Notes: generated by a model not told the origin, from the sequence alone. Positions 8,819 to 18,162 are shown, numbered from the stretch's first letter. The stretch: DNA of 64,000 bases from Pseudomonas fluorescens (GCF_000968015.1 NZ_LACH01000053.1:82812-146811); one strand, 5' to 3'. Translations and numbers: made by a program.

Positions 8819-9002
8819 GATGATCGGCTGGTCCTGAAAAGAAGTGCCTTCGGTAAATGTGAAAATTTCGTTTACCGCGGCAGCACTAATTTTAGGCAGC
8901 CAGCCATCAATTTTTTGTGAAAAAGAAGCTAACGATTAGTCGGCTCGTGGCACCAGGCCAACATTTTTGGCTTATTTGAGAATGGTTGAGGTTCGGTTCG
9001 GT

Positions 9003-10385
9003 TCAGGCTTGATGCAAATACCAGCGCCAATCCTGTTCGCCGACCTCGCCCATGAACTGGCGATACTCGGCACGTTTTACCGCCAGATACACGCCGAGGA
9101 ACTCACCGCCGAACGCTTCCCGTGCCCAGCTCGAACCTTCCAGCGCCCGCAACGTGGTCAGCCAGTCAGTCGGCAACAGTTCCGTGGCCTGGGCGTAGCC
9201 ATTGCCCTCCACCGGCGCGCCAGGATCGAGCTGTTCGCGAATACCGCGATGGATCCCGGCCAGAATCGCCGCAGCCGCCAGATACGGGTTGGCGTCGGCG
9301 CCACAGATGCGGTGTTCGATATGCCGGGAAAACGCCGGCCCGCCGGGCACGCGCAAACTCACGGTGCGATTGTCCACGCCCCACGTGGGGGCCAGCGGCG
9401 CATAGCTGTTGGTCTGGAAGCGTCGGTAAGAGTTGGCGTTCGGACAGAACAGCAGCAATGAATCGAGTAACGTACTGAGCATCCCGCCGACCGCCTGTTT
9501 GAGCAGTGGCGTGCCGTCCGGGGCTTCGCTGGCGAACAGGTTGTTGCCCTCCTTGTCCGCCAGGCTGACGTGCATGTGCATGCCAGTGCCCGCCAGGTCA
9601 TCGAACGGTTTGGCCATGAAGCACGCTGTCATCCCGTGCTTGTGGGCCACGCCTTTGACCAGCCGTTTGTAGCGCACCGCCTCGTCCATCGCCTGCAAGG
9701 CATCGGGGCGGTGTTCGAGGGTGATTTCCACTTGCCCCGGCGCGTATTCGGAAATCGCCGTGCGCGCCGGAATACCCTGGAGTTTGCAGGCGCTGTAGAG
9801 ATCGGCCAGAAACGGCTCGATTTGCTCCAGCTCACGCAAGCCATAGACCTGAGTGCCTCGCGGTCGCCCGCCATCGACATCCCGCGCCGGTTGCGGCCGA
9901 CCATTGCTATCGCGTTGCTGATCCAGCAGGTAGAACTCCAGCTCCGCCGCCATCACCGGGTAATAACCGTCGGCCTGCAAACCTTCGATGACGTTCGCCA
10001 GCAGATGCCGTGGATCGGCAATCGTCGCGGGCATGCCCTCCTTCGGGTGCATGCTGACCTGCACCGCCGCCGTTGGAATCAGCCGCCACGGCATGCGCGT
10101 CAAACTGCCGCTGATCGGATACGCCCGGCAGTCGATATCGCCAACGTCCCAGACCAGGCCGGAGTTTTCCACGTCATCGCCGTTGATGGTCAGTCCAAGA
10201 ATGGTGCTCGGCAATGGCCGCCCGCTTTCGTACACCGCCAGCAATTCATCGCGGTGCAACAACTTGCCCCGAGGTACACCGTTGTTGTCGAGGATGAACA
10301 ACTCGAACATCTCGATATCCGGGTTCTGTTCCAGAAAGGTCAGGGCTTCTTGCTTGGAGGCGAAAGATGTCGTGGCAACACTCAT
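9003..10385 (-). CDS. Glutamine synthetase family protein, probable gamma-glutamylpolyamine synthetase
   Basis: A 460-residue member of the GS superfamily. Residues about 20-110 form the beta-grasp domain. The catalytic domain follows, with AELEFYLLD (metal-binding Glu), HVSLADKEGNNLF, the NSYRRFQTNSYAP loop and the C-terminal EHRICGADANPYLAAAAILAG signature. It resembles PuuA/SpuI-type enzymes, which ligate glutamate to putrescine or other amines, more than GlnA, lacking the GlnA adenylylation tyrosine region. No polyamine catabolic genes flank it, so the amine substrate is uncertain. Confidence 0.85.
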   Translation of the reverse strand: MSVATTSFASKQEALTFLEQNPDIEMFELFILDNNGVPRGKLLHRDELLAVYESGRPLPSTILGLTINGDDVENSGLVWDVGDIDCRAYPISGSLTRMPWRLIPTAAVQVSMHPKEGMPATIADPRHLLANVIEGLQADGYYPVMAAELEFYLLDQQRDSNGRPQPARDVDGGRPRGTQVYGLRELEQIEPFLADLYSACKLQGIPARTAISEYAPGQVEITLEHRPDALQAMDEAVRYKRLVKGVAHKHGMTACFMAKPFDDLAGTGMHMHVSLADKEGNNLFASEAPDGTPLLKQAVGGMLSTLLDSLLLFCPNANSYRRFQTNSYAPLAPTWGVDNRTVSLRVPGGPAFSRHIEHRICGADANPYLAAAAILAGIHRGIREQLDPGAPVEGNGYAQATELLPTDWLTTLRALEGSSWAREAFGGEFLGVYLAVKRAEYRQFMGEVGEQDWRWYLHQA

Positions 10386-10896
10386 GGGAATTCTCTTATT
10401 TCCGCGTCAGGCAAACGCACAGGCGTCGCCGCTTTGATCCCGGCGCATAGCGCGGGACCTATAAGAACAATCAACGGGAAATGCAGGAATCCGGTGGGCG
10501 CGCGTGACGGCAGTGCCACAGCGCCCAAAAGGCTAATTCGGAGGGAAGTGCGACGGGGCAACCGTCCATAGATAAAACCGCTGAGAACAGATGACCAGCA
10601 GCGTCACACGGGCGGTTAAGTCGTTAAATCGGGATTTGAAGAACTTTGGATGTGGGATGGCTAAACATTCTATAGCCATCCTAGATCCAATGTAGGAGCC
10701 AGCCTGCTCGCGAAGGCGGTGTGACAGTCGATATTTATGGTAACTGACACTCCGTCTTCGCGAGCCGGCTCGCTCCCACAGGGGATCTGTGTCTCGGCAG
10801 AGGTATTTAATTTCTAAATACTGCTCCGGACTTTCTGATTTGCGGCCCGCAGGCCTCGCGCGCCTAATCGGCTCCTTGTCATTCAAGGTCAGATCG
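10386..10896. other. Divergent intergenic region between GS-like gene and MFS gene
   Basis: These 511 nt hold the promoters of both divergent genes and one degenerate REP doublet (10691-10780). No convincing ORF or RNA gene is visible. The last 100 nt before the MFS start are open in frame but have no plausible upstream start signal. Confidence 0.6.
10691..10780. repeat. Degenerate REP doublet
   Basis: The left half begins TGTAGGAGCCAGCCTGCTCG and the right half ends CGAGCCGGCTCGCTCCCACA, inverted with several mismatches. This differs from the perfect doublets elsewhere and looks like an older copy. Confidence 0.8.
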
Positions 10897-12081
10897 ATGG
10901 AAAACGTTCGCGCAATCTTCCGCCCCGCCCTCTGGCTGATGTTCAGCATCATGCTTGTCGCCCTGAACCTGCGGCCCTCCATGGCCGCCGTCGGTCCGTT
11001 GCTGTCGGCGATTCGCGGCGACATTGCACTGAGTTTTAGCCTGGCCTCGCTGTTGACCATGCTGCCAGTGATGGCGATGGGGCTGGCGATGTTCTTTGGG
11101 CTCGGCGTCAGCCAACGAATCGGCGAACAACGCACCGTGGTGTTCTCGCTGTTGATCATCGGCGTGGCCACGGTGTCGCGGTTATTCCTCGATTCGGCGG
11201 CCGAACTGATCCTCAGCGCCGTGCTGGCGGGTATCGGTATCGCGCTGATCCAGGCATTGATGCCGGCGCTGATCAAATCCCGCTTCAGCGACAACGTTTC
11301 CGTGTGCATGGGGCTCTACGTCACGTCGATCATGGGCGGCGCAGCGATTGCGGCATCGTTTGCGCCGCTGATGATGATCCGCACTGGCAGCTGGCGCGTA
11401 GGCCTGGCGATCTGGGCGGCGCTGGCGCTTTTAGCGTTGCTGTTTTGGTGCGTGCAACGTGAAAGGCTGCCGGCACAGCCTGCTCAGGCGCAGCGCAATG
11501 TCTCCTTCTTCGGCAATTCCCGCGCCTGGCTGCTCGCCATCTTCTTCGGCCTGGGCACCGCGTCCTACACCTGTGTGCTGGCCTGGCTGGCGCCGTACTA
11601 CGTAGAAAAGGGTTGGGGCGAACAAAACGCCGGGTTGCTGCTGGGTTTCTTGACCGCCATGGAAGTGTTGTCCGGCCTGCTGACACCGGCCATCGCCAAC
11701 CGCAGCCGTGACCGGCGCGTGGTGCTGGTGGTGTTGCTGTCGCTGATCATGGCGGGTTTTTGCGGGCTTATTCTCAGCCCGCAGTACCTGAGTCTGTTGT
11801 GGCCATGTCTACTGGGGCTCGGCATCGGCGGACTGTTCCCGATGAGCCTGATCGTGTCCCTGGATCATCTGGACAATCCCCAGCGTGCCGGCGGCCTGAC
11901 CGCGTTCGTGCAAGGCATCGGCTACCTGATCGCCGGTCTCTCCCCGCTGATTGCCGGGTTGATCCGCGATCAGCTTGGCAGCTTCGAATGGGCCTGGTGG
12001 TCACTGACCGGCGTTATGGCACTGATGATCCTGATGGTTTTGCGCTTCGATCCGCGGCATTACGCCCAACACATTCACTGA
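10897..12081 (+). CDS. MFS transporter, CynX/NimT-like
   Basis: A 394-residue carrier with about 12 hydrophobic segments. The N-terminal VALNLRPSMAAVGPLLSAI is characteristic of the cyanate/nitroimidazole (CynX/NimT) branch of the major facilitator superfamily. The start at 10897 has AAGG 9 nt upstream; the longer frame has no ribosome site. Substrate unknown. The DMT-family gene starts 15 nt downstream, so the two are very likely one operon. Confidence 0.85.
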   Translation: MENVRAIFRPALWLMFSIMLVALNLRPSMAAVGPLLSAIRGDIALSFSLASLLTMLPVMAMGLAMFFGLGVSQRIGEQRTVVFSLLIIGVATVSRLFLDSAAELILSAVLAGIGIALIQALMPALIKSRFSDNVSVCMGLYVTSIMGGAAIAASFAPLMMIRTGSWRVGLAIWAALALLALLFWCVQRERLPAQPAQAQRNVSFFGNSRAWLLAIFFGLGTASYTCVLAWLAPYYVEKGWGEQNAGLLLGFLTAMEVLSGLLTPAIANRSRDRRVVLVVLLSLIMAGFCGLILSPQYLSLLWPCLLGLGIGGLFPMSLIVSLDHLDNPQRAGGLTAFVQGIGYLIAGLSPLIAGLIRDQLGSFEWAWWSLTGVMALMILMVLRFDPRHYAQHIH

Positions 12082-12096
12082 CCCGGACACCCCACC

Positions 12097-13014
12097 ATGA
12101 AACACACCGGTTTCGTCGCCGCTCACGTCGGCATGCTGATCTGGGCACTGTTGATCGCTGCATCGTTTTCTGCGGCAGCACAGGTCAACCAAGCCATTGA
12201 CCCGATCCTGCTGACCGGTTTGCGCCTGCTGTTCTGCGCCCTGGTGTTTTTGCCGCTGCTGCTGATCAAGGGCGATACCGCCATGACCGTCCTCGGACTG
12301 TTCGGCCATGCCGTGCTCGGCTTGCTGCTGGCGGTGTATTTCGGCTCGCTGTTCGAAGCATTGCGCTACACCTCGGCCGTCAATACCGGAACGATGTTCA
12401 CCTTGGTGCCACTACTGACATTGCTGTTCGAAGCCGTATTGATGCCCGACAGCAACCTGAAACAGCGGGTGCTGCCGATGCTGATGGCCGCTGCCGGGGC
12501 CGTGTTGCTGGTTTTGAAAGGCACAGGCCCTGGCGAGCTGCCTTCGTTGTATGCAGTGTCGGTGTATGGCGTCGGTTGCCTGGCGATGGCGTTCTACTCG
12601 CCCCTGAGTCAACGGCTCAAGGCCAGCAGCCTCAAGGGTCGCGGACCGGTGGGCATGACGTTCTGGAACATGCTGTTTGGCGCGCTGTTTCTGCTGGCAT
12701 TCTGTGGGTTCAGCGGCGGCTGGCGATCGGCGTCATTGCTGACTGTGAGCGATTTCTGGTGGCTGATTTACCTGGCGGTGTTCGCCACGCTGGCGACCTT
12801 CTGGCTGCTGCATCGGGCCATCGGCGTTATCGCCCCTTCCTCGGTCATTTCCTACATTTACCTGAGTACGCTGTTCCTCACATTGTTTCACTGGTTCTGG
12901 TTACGTCTGTCGCCACTGCCGCTGGAAATCATTGGCGCGCTGCTGGTGGGAGTCGGTATGTGGGCACTGCTGATGTCCAGCCGCCGCGGGGTGCCTGCAG
13001 CCGTTCAGGGCTGA
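12097..13014 (+). CDS. EamA/DMT-superfamily exporter
   Basis: A 305-residue membrane protein of ten predicted helices made of two EamA repeats (residues 1-145 and 150-295). Typical features are the early FSAAAQVNQAIDPILLTGLR segment and the helix-4 LRYTSAVNTGTMFTLVPLLT. Members export amino acids or other small metabolites; the substrate is unknown. It follows the MFS gene by 15 nt and is followed by a LysR regulator on the same strand that may control both. Confidence 0.87.
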   Translation: MKHTGFVAAHVGMLIWALLIAASFSAAAQVNQAIDPILLTGLRLLFCALVFLPLLLIKGDTAMTVLGLFGHAVLGLLLAVYFGSLFEALRYTSAVNTGTMFTLVPLLTLLFEAVLMPDSNLKQRVLPMLMAAAGAVLLVLKGTGPGELPSLYAVSVYGVGCLAMAFYSPLSQRLKASSLKGRGPVGMTFWNMLFGALFLLAFCGFSGGWRSASLLTVSDFWWLIYLAVFATLATFWLLHRAIGVIAPSSVISYIYLSTLFLTLFHWFWLRLSPLPLEIIGALLVGVGMWALLMSSRRGVPAAVQG

Positions 13015-13145
13015 AGGCCTCTGGAACCGCCCCACAACTTTCCATGAATACGCCTACAAGGCATTCTCCTGGCACCATCGTTCCGTTAGGATCACTTGCA
13101 CAAGTTTGCGCACAGTCAGCGCAAGGAGCACAGCGAGACGAACGG

Positions 13146-14081
13146 ATGTTGAACAGTAACTTGCTTAGAAAGCTCGATATGCAGGACCTCATGGTGTTTA
13201 TCGCCGTGTATGAGCAAAGCAGCGTCAGCGGTGTATCCGAGGCGCTCTGCGTCAGCCAGTCCACCGTGAGTTACTGCCTGAAAAAACTGCGTACCAGTTT
13301 CGAAGACGAGCTGTTCATCAATACCCGCGCGGGCATGCGCCCTACCTACAAAGCCAGCACCATGTACGCCCACGTGCTGAAGATCCTCGAAAGCATCAAC
13401 CTGTGTCACGCCGGTGCGCCAGCATTTGACCCCACCCTGCAACCCGTCACCTTCAATATCTGCGCACCGGAATACTTCGAGCAGTTGATCCTGCCGCGCC
13501 TGTTGAAAAGCTTCGATTTCGCCGACCTGCCAGTGATGGTCAACATGCACAAGTTCGAAACCGACATCCCGGCCGAAGAACTGCGCGACGGCAGCCTCGA
13601 CCTGGTGATTTGCTTCGGCCCGAACTTTCATCGCAGTCACGGCGATTTCAAATCCCGGCTGCTGCTGGAGGACGACCTGGTCTGTGTCTTCGATAAACGT
13701 GCCACACCGCCGGAGCCGCGTTTAAGCCTGCAAGCCTTCGTCGAACGCCGGCACGTGTTCCCGACACCCTGGACGTCCACCACCAACATGGTCGACGGCT
13801 GGCTGGCACAGCAGGCGCAAAAACGGCAGATTGTCGCGCGGTCCAACAGCTACAGCGCGGCACTGAAGATGATCACCGGCACCGACTTCATCCTGACCCT
13901 GCCTCGGCGTATCCAGCAATTGCTGGCCAACGAGGCGATCTTCAATCATTGCGAAGCACCCAACGGCTTGCCGGGTTTCAGCCTCGAGATGCAATGGAGC
14001 CAGAATGTCGATCAGGACAGCGCCAACACCTGGCTGCGCGAGCAAGTGGTCAAGGCCTGCACCGAGCAAGAAATGGCCTGA
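13146..14081 (+). CDS. LysR-family transcriptional regulator
   Basis: A 311-residue regulator. The N-terminal winged helix (residues about 12-70) has MQDLMVFIAVYEQSSVSGVS and SQSTVSYCLKKLRTSF as recognition helix; the rest is the periplasmic-binding-like effector domain. The start at 13146 gives the normal LysR length; AAGGAG lies 17 nt upstream, farther than usual, so translation may be weak. Convergent with the tautomerase gene, with only 3 nt between stop codons. Likely regulates the two transporter genes upstream, by position only. Confidence 0.85.
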   Translation: MLNSNLLRKLDMQDLMVFIAVYEQSSVSGVSEALCVSQSTVSYCLKKLRTSFEDELFINTRAGMRPTYKASTMYAHVLKILESINLCHAGAPAFDPTLQPVTFNICAPEYFEQLILPRLLKSFDFADLPVMVNMHKFETDIPAEELRDGSLDLVICFGPNFHRSHGDFKSRLLLEDDLVCVFDKRATPPEPRLSLQAFVERRHVFPTPWTSTTNMVDGWLAQQAQKRQIVARSNSYSAALKMITGTDFILTLPRRIQQLLANEAIFNHCEAPNGLPGFSLEMQWSQNVDQDSANTWLREQVVKACTEQEMA

Positions 14082-14084
14082 AAC

Positions 14085-14450
14085 TCAGTGACTGATAGCA
14101 ATCTTGGTGTAGGACTCTCGATCGATGTCGAGGATTTCCACGGCCAGTTGGACTTCAATGTCCGTCGGCCAATCACACAGCTCCTGCACCACAGCCAGCA
14201 AACTTTCGGACAACTGCTTCTTGATCTGCGGTGAGCGACCGCTCAACAGTGCCAGTTTCACATGCACAAAGGCTCGCTCACCTGACACCGTGCCGACCTT
14301 GAACGTCTCAACCTTCACCGCTCGACTCTTGATGTCGTATTCGGCAGCAAACTGACCGGAAGCCACCAACGTATTGTTAAGCCGGATCAACGCCAGGTCG
14401 GCATTGAGCTCGGGCAGGTTGGCGGTGTATTCCATGTGCAGGTGAGGCAT
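14085..14450 (-). CDS. 5-carboxymethyl-2-hydroxymuconate isomerase-like tautomerase
   Basis: A 121-residue protein of the CHMI/HpaF family, tautomerase superfamily. Mature chain starts MPHLHMEYTANL, with the catalytic Pro immediately after Met. The start at 14450 has AGGAG 8 nt upstream, which fixes Pro as residue 2; the longer frame would hide it. Family enzymes act in 4-hydroxyphenylacetate degradation, but no other genes of that pathway are in view. A LysR gene lies upstream on the same strand. Confidence 0.85.
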   Translation of the reverse strand: MPHLHMEYTANLPELNADLALIRLNNTLVASGQFAAEYDIKSRAVKVETFKVGTVSGERAFVHVKLALLSGRSPQIKKQLSESLLAVVQELCDWPTDIEVQLAVEILDIDRESYTKIAISH

Positions 14451-14520
14451 GACTGAGCTCCTGAAAGTGGGCAGAAAAGGTCGTACATATAACACAGCAC
14501 CGCCCTCACTCGGGCAGTGG

Positions 14521-15432
14521 TTACTCCGCGCGCTCACTCATGAACGCCTCCAGCCGCGACCTCAACCAGCGCTCGGCGGGGTCGGTATCGACATGACTGA
14601 GCCAGACCATCGACAGATCCAGGGTCGGCGTCTTGAACGGGAACGGCTCCTTGAACAGTTGGCCAGACGCGGCCATCGCGTCGGCGGCGTAGTCCGGCAG
14701 ACTGGCGATCAGATCGGTCCCGGCGAGCAAGGCCGGTAGCGAGCTGTATTGCGGCACGGAAAGGACGACTTGGCGCGTACGACCAATCTCCGCCAGCCAC
14801 TCATCGGCGTAACCACTGACATTGGCGGTATGGGAAACCAGCACGTGCGGTCGTGCGCAATACTCATCGAGCGTCAGCGGTGTGTCCGATGCGTCCGCAC
14901 GCAAAATGCAGGGCAGGATGTGCCGCAACAACTTGCGCTTGGCGTTGGCCGGCAGCCCGCGAGTCTGGCTGATACCCACGGTGATATCGCCGGACGCCAG
15001 CAAATCCGGAATCCGCCAGTAATCGACATGCTGCACCACAAACACCACCTTCGGTGCTTCATGGCGCAAGGCGCGCAGCAACGGCGGCAGCAGGCCAAAC
15101 TCGACATCGTCCGACAGCCCGATACGAAAGGTCATGGTGCTGCTGGCGGGGTCGAAATCATGGGTCAGGCTCAACGCCACCGACAACGAATCCAGCGCCG
15201 GAGACAGGTGCAGGATGATTTCCTCGGCCCGCGCCGTCGGCTCCATGCGATGGCCGACCCGGATAAACAGCGGGTCGTTGAACATCGTGCGCAAGCGATT
15301 GAGTGCCGAACTGATGGTCGGCTGGCCGAGAAACAATTTCTCCGCCACCCGGGTGACGTTGCGTTCGAGCATCAGCGTTTCAAACACCACCATCAGGTTG
15401 ATGTCGGCCTTGCGCAGTTCGTTACGATTCAT
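14521..15432 (-). CDS. LysR-family transcriptional regulator
   Basis: A 303-residue regulator. The DNA-binding domain is ADINLMVVFETLMLERNVTRVAEKLFLGQPTISSALNRLR; the effector domain follows. The start at 15432 has GGGAGAGGGG about 8 nt upstream and gives normal length. The tautomerase starts about 70 nt downstream of its stop on the same strand, so the two may be an operon. A dyad (GTCGCA-N11-TGCGAC) 43 nt upstream fits the T-N11-A rule for autoregulation. Confidence 0.87.
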   Translation of the reverse strand: MNRNELRKADINLMVVFETLMLERNVTRVAEKLFLGQPTISSALNRLRTMFNDPLFIRVGHRMEPTARAEEIILHLSPALDSLSVALSLTHDFDPASSTMTFRIGLSDDVEFGLLPPLLRALRHEAPKVVFVVQHVDYWRIPDLLASGDITVGISQTRGLPANAKRKLLRHILPCILRADASDTPLTLDEYCARPHVLVSHTANVSGYADEWLAEIGRTRQVVLSVPQYSSLPALLAGTDLIASLPDYAADAMAASGQLFKEPFPFKTPTLDLSMVWLSHVDTDPAERWLRSRLEAFMSERAE

Positions 15433-15474
15433 CCACTGACCCCTCTCCCAAATCTGATGACAGTTTAGGTAGGC

Positions 15475-15497
15475 GTCGCAATCGGCGTCTATGCGAC
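15475..15497. promoter_or_regulatory. Candidate LysR-type operator (GTCGCA-N11-TGCGAC)
   Basis: Perfect 6-nt arms, 15475-15480 and 15492-15497, are separated by exactly 11 nt, 43-65 nt upstream of the LysR start at 15432. LysR proteins typically bind T-N11-A dyads in their own promoters. No footprint is known, so this is inference from symmetry and position. Confidence 0.5.
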
Positions 15498-15565
15498 TCA
15501 AGCAGTTTGCGTTTTATCTGGATTCAGGCAGCGGCACCCATAACCGTAAGACCGCCTGTTGAAAC

Positions 15566-15590
15566 GAAGCTGCTCTGGCTGAGCAGCTTC
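15566..15590 (-). terminator. Possible terminator hairpin after the YegP-like gene
   Basis: GAAGCTGCT and AGCAGCTTC pair perfectly around a 7-nt loop, 13 nt after the stop at 15603. The following U tract is poor, so efficiency is doubtful. Confidence 0.45.
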
Positions 15591-15602
15591 ACCGCCTGAA
15601 GC

Positions 15603-15794
15603 CTAGATTTCCTTGACCGGGGTCTGATCGTGGGTCCCTTTGATCAAGCTGATGGCATGCACACAATCAGACTTGTTGACGTAAGCCTCCCCGCTGGCAA
15701 TTGTTTCATGGTTTCCCGCCCTCAAACGCCACCGCCATTGACCTTTGCCGGTCTGTGCGATGCCACGGGTTTGCCTGTAAATCTCAAAATACAT
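15603..15794 (-). CDS. YegP-family protein (DUF1508)
   Basis: A 63-residue single DUF1508 domain: MYFEIYRQTRG, GQWRWRLRAGNHETIASGEAYVNKSDCVHAISLIKG. This is the short beta-alpha repeat seen twice in E. coli YegP; here only one copy is present. AAGGAG lies 7 nt before the ATG. Function is unknown for the family. Confidence 0.88.
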   Translation of the reverse strand: MYFEIYRQTRGIAQTGKGQWRWRLRAGNHETIASGEAYVNKSDCVHAISLIKGTHDQTPVKEI

Positions 15795-16085
15795 TGCTCG
15801 CTCCTTGCGATTGCTGATGACGGCAGATCAGTGATCTGCGAAACCAGAGTAGATGAGGTTTTTTTGCGGCAACGGGTTTCAATGTCAGGGGATATTTCGC
15901 AGATACAGCCTTGATTGGCGGGACGACCAATAGATTCGGGGGGCGGTAAATTGGGTGACTGCGCTGAGTAACTTTTCCCTTGAAGAGGCATATTTTTCTT
16001 ACGCTGCGGTGCTGTCTGTTCCGACGCAAAAAACGCTGATTCGGGCCTTTGGTGATCGCCCGGTAATACATGCCATACAGACTGT

Positions 16086-16430
16086 TCACTGATTTTTCTG
16101 CTGAGTTGAATCGTCAGCGGACAGGGCCAAAGGCTGTTCTTCCACCAGCACGGCATCTTCCTCAAGTTCTGTTTGAGGTTGAGCCGCTACCGTGGTGGTA
16201 GCTGGGGCACGATGGGGCAGGAAAACCCGCACAACCCTTTCAATCAGTGAAAGGACTCCATAGGTGATGAAGCCAAAGATCAGTCCGACAACCACAATGC
16301 TCAAAGGGTGCATCTGCTCTGCGTCGGGACTTTCCAACATGTAGCTAAAAGCCTGAACAGCAACGGCCAGGCAGGCTGCAAATGCTGCCACCAGCTTCAC
16401 AAACACCCAAAACCGTCGCCATCTGTTCAT
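16086..16430 (-). CDS. Hypothetical two-helix membrane protein
   Basis: A 114-residue protein I do not recognise. Two hydrophobic segments, residues about 9-28 (VKLVAAFAACLAVAVQAFSYM) and 41-65 (HPLSIVVVGLIFGFITYGVLSLI), are followed by an acidic glutamine-rich tail without motifs. GGTGAG lies 4 nt before the ATG at 16430; an ATG at 16445 is the alternative. The 291 nt between this gene and the YegP-like gene contain nothing convincing. Confidence 0.55.
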   Translation of the reverse strand: MNRWRRFWVFVKLVAAFAACLAVAVQAFSYMLESPDAEQMHPLSIVVVGLIFGFITYGVLSLIERVVRVFLPHRAPATTTVAAQPQTELEEDAVLVEEQPLALSADDSTQQKNQ

Positions 16431-16545
16431 GCACTCACCCGTCATCCGGTGATTTGCTCTGTATTGCATGATAGCTAATGACCCGGGTTACACCGAAAGT
16501 CAGAAAAAACTCATGTGGGATCGCTGACAGAAAGGCGACTCTCTT

Positions 16546-16567
16546 CAACAGATTGCGCAATCTGTTG
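16546..16567. promoter_or_regulatory. 22-bp perfect palindrome, candidate operator
   Basis: A 22-nt perfect palindrome (CAACAGATTGC and its reverse complement, back to back, centre TTGCGCAA) lies 112 nt before the MFS gene at 16679 and upstream of the divergent membrane protein gene. Its length suits a dimeric regulator of either promoter. The regulator is unknown. Confidence 0.55.
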
Positions 16568-16678
16568 ATCGAAATCACTCATCGATACAGCGTATCTTGG
16601 CGGAGGTAGCGGCAACGCGGCTGCAGGGGTGCGAGGCGCTATTAGAGGCCTCTGCCAAACAGGCTTTCGAGGCTCACG

Positions 16679-17926
16679 ATGAAAACTACTGACAAGTCGG
16701 GTGGCACTTCGGTTACTGCGCCAATCGAGAAGGCGTCAACAGGCAACGTCTGGCGCACCATGCCTGGCGGCATCTGGGCGTTGGGCTTCGTCTCGATGCT
16801 GATGGACATCTCCTCAGAGATGATCCATGCATTGTTGCCGCTCTATATGGTCACAGTACTGGGCACCTCCGTTTTGGCCGTGGGTCTCATCGAAGGCATA
16901 GCCGAGGCTACGGCCTCGATCACCAAGGTATTCTCCGGAGCTCTCAGTGATCGACTGGGCAAGCGCAAACTGCTCGCGGCGCTGGGGTATGGGTTGGGGG
17001 CACTGTCCAAACCGATCTTTCCTTTGGCGGGCTCTCTGGACTGGTTGACCGGGGCTCGCTTTATCGACCGCATTGGCAAAGGTATTCGCGGCGCCCCGCG
17101 CGATGCGTTGGTGGCCGACATCACGCCGCCCGCGATCCGTGGAGCAGCTTTCGGCCTGCGGCAAACGCTGGATACCGTTGGTGCATTCCTGGGACCGTTG
17201 CTGGCAATCGGATTGATGTGGCTGACCGCGAACCACTTCCAGACTGTGTTCTGGGTGGCTGTCATCCCGGCCTTCCTTGCCGTCGCGGTGCTGCTGGTGT
17301 TCGTTCATGAGCCCAAACAAGTGGAAGGGACGCACCGGGTGCGGGTGCCCTTGAGCCGGCGGGAACTGACCCGACTGGGCGCTGGCTACTGGTGGGTGGT
17401 GGGTGTCGCTGCGGTGTTCACCCTGGCGCGTTTCAGCGAAGCCTTTCTGATTCTGCGAGGCCAAGCCGTCGGGCTGGCGCCGATGTGGGCGCCAGCGGTG
17501 CTTGTCTTGATGGGGGTGGCGTATTCACTGTCAGCCTATCCCGCCGGAGTCTTGTCTGATCGTGTCAGCCGCGTGGCGGTGCTCGGCGTGGGTCTGATCT
17601 TGCTGATTGCTGCCGACCTGACTCTGGCGTTCGCGCCGGGTATCGATGGCCTGGCCGTCGGCGTCGTTCTTTGGGGGCTGCACATGGGGTTTACCCAAGG
17701 GATATTCGCCGCCCTGATCGCCGATTGCGCGCCGGCTGAACTGCGCGGGACGGCATTTGGCATGTTCAATCTGTTGACCGGGTTGACCTTGCTGCTGGCC
17801 AGCGTCATCGCTGGGGCGCTGTGGGACACGGTAGGCTTCCAAGGCACTTTCTTGATGGGCGGGGGCTTTGCTGTTCTGGCTTTGCTGGGATTGTGGGTGA
17901 TCCAGGCGAGAGTTCAGGTTCGATAG
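16679..17926 (+). CDS. MFS transporter
   Basis: A 415-residue, roughly 12-helix major facilitator. The loop 2-3 signature is FSGALSDRLGKRKLL, and RFIDRIGKGIRGAPRDALVAD is characteristic of a group of poorly studied MFS permeases. GAGG lies 6 nt before the ATG. It stands alone and carries a 22-bp palindrome in its upstream region, suggesting dedicated regulation. Substrate unknown. Confidence 0.85.
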   Translation: MKTTDKSGGTSVTAPIEKASTGNVWRTMPGGIWALGFVSMLMDISSEMIHALLPLYMVTVLGTSVLAVGLIEGIAEATASITKVFSGALSDRLGKRKLLAALGYGLGALSKPIFPLAGSLDWLTGARFIDRIGKGIRGAPRDALVADITPPAIRGAAFGLRQTLDTVGAFLGPLLAIGLMWLTANHFQTVFWVAVIPAFLAVAVLLVFVHEPKQVEGTHRVRVPLSRRELTRLGAGYWWVVGVAAVFTLARFSEAFLILRGQAVGLAPMWAPAVLVLMGVAYSLSAYPAGVLSDRVSRVAVLGVGLILLIAADLTLAFAPGIDGLAVGVVLWGLHMGFTQGIFAALIADCAPAELRGTAFGMFNLLTGLTLLLASVIAGALWDTVGFQGTFLMGGGFAVLALLGLWVIQARVQVR

Positions 17927-18020
17927 CAAAGAGCGATACCGCTTATGTTTAGCAAAAAAGTCGTACCGCTCTCCGGGAAAACAGGCGGCAAATTTGCGCT
18001 GAAACGAAACGCCAGAAACG

Positions 18021-18057
18021 AAAAAGCCCCTGAAATCTTTAAAAATTTCAGGGGCTT
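18021..18057 (-). terminator. Rho-independent terminator of tRNA-Ser
   Basis: AAGCCCCTGAAAT pairs with ATTTCAGGGGCTT around a short loop, and a run of A on the + strand (18021-18025) gives U residues on the leftward transcript. It lies 16 nt after the tRNA 3' end. Confidence 0.85.
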
Positions 18058-18072
18058 AGTCTTATTCAATAA

Positions 18073-18162
18073 TGGCGGAGAGATAGGGATTCGAACCCTA
18101 GGTACCGGTGAAGGTACAACGGATTTCGAATCCGTCCCATTCGGCCACTCTGGCATCTCTCC
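18073..18162 (-). tRNA. tRNA-Ser (CGA anticodon)
   Basis: A 90-nt class II tRNA with encoded CCA. The acceptor stem GGAGAGA pairs with TCTCTCC, the anticodon loop is TTCGAAA (anticodon CGA, reading UCG), the long variable arm is TACCTTCACCGGTA, and the T loop contains GGTTCGAATCC. A terminator follows directly. It is next to purC as in other Pseudomonas. Confidence 0.95.

Noticed and set aside
12576..13145. Long 5' extension of the LysR reading frame
   Set aside because: Overlaps the DMT gene out of frame; the LysR domain begins at 13146 and gives the normal length.
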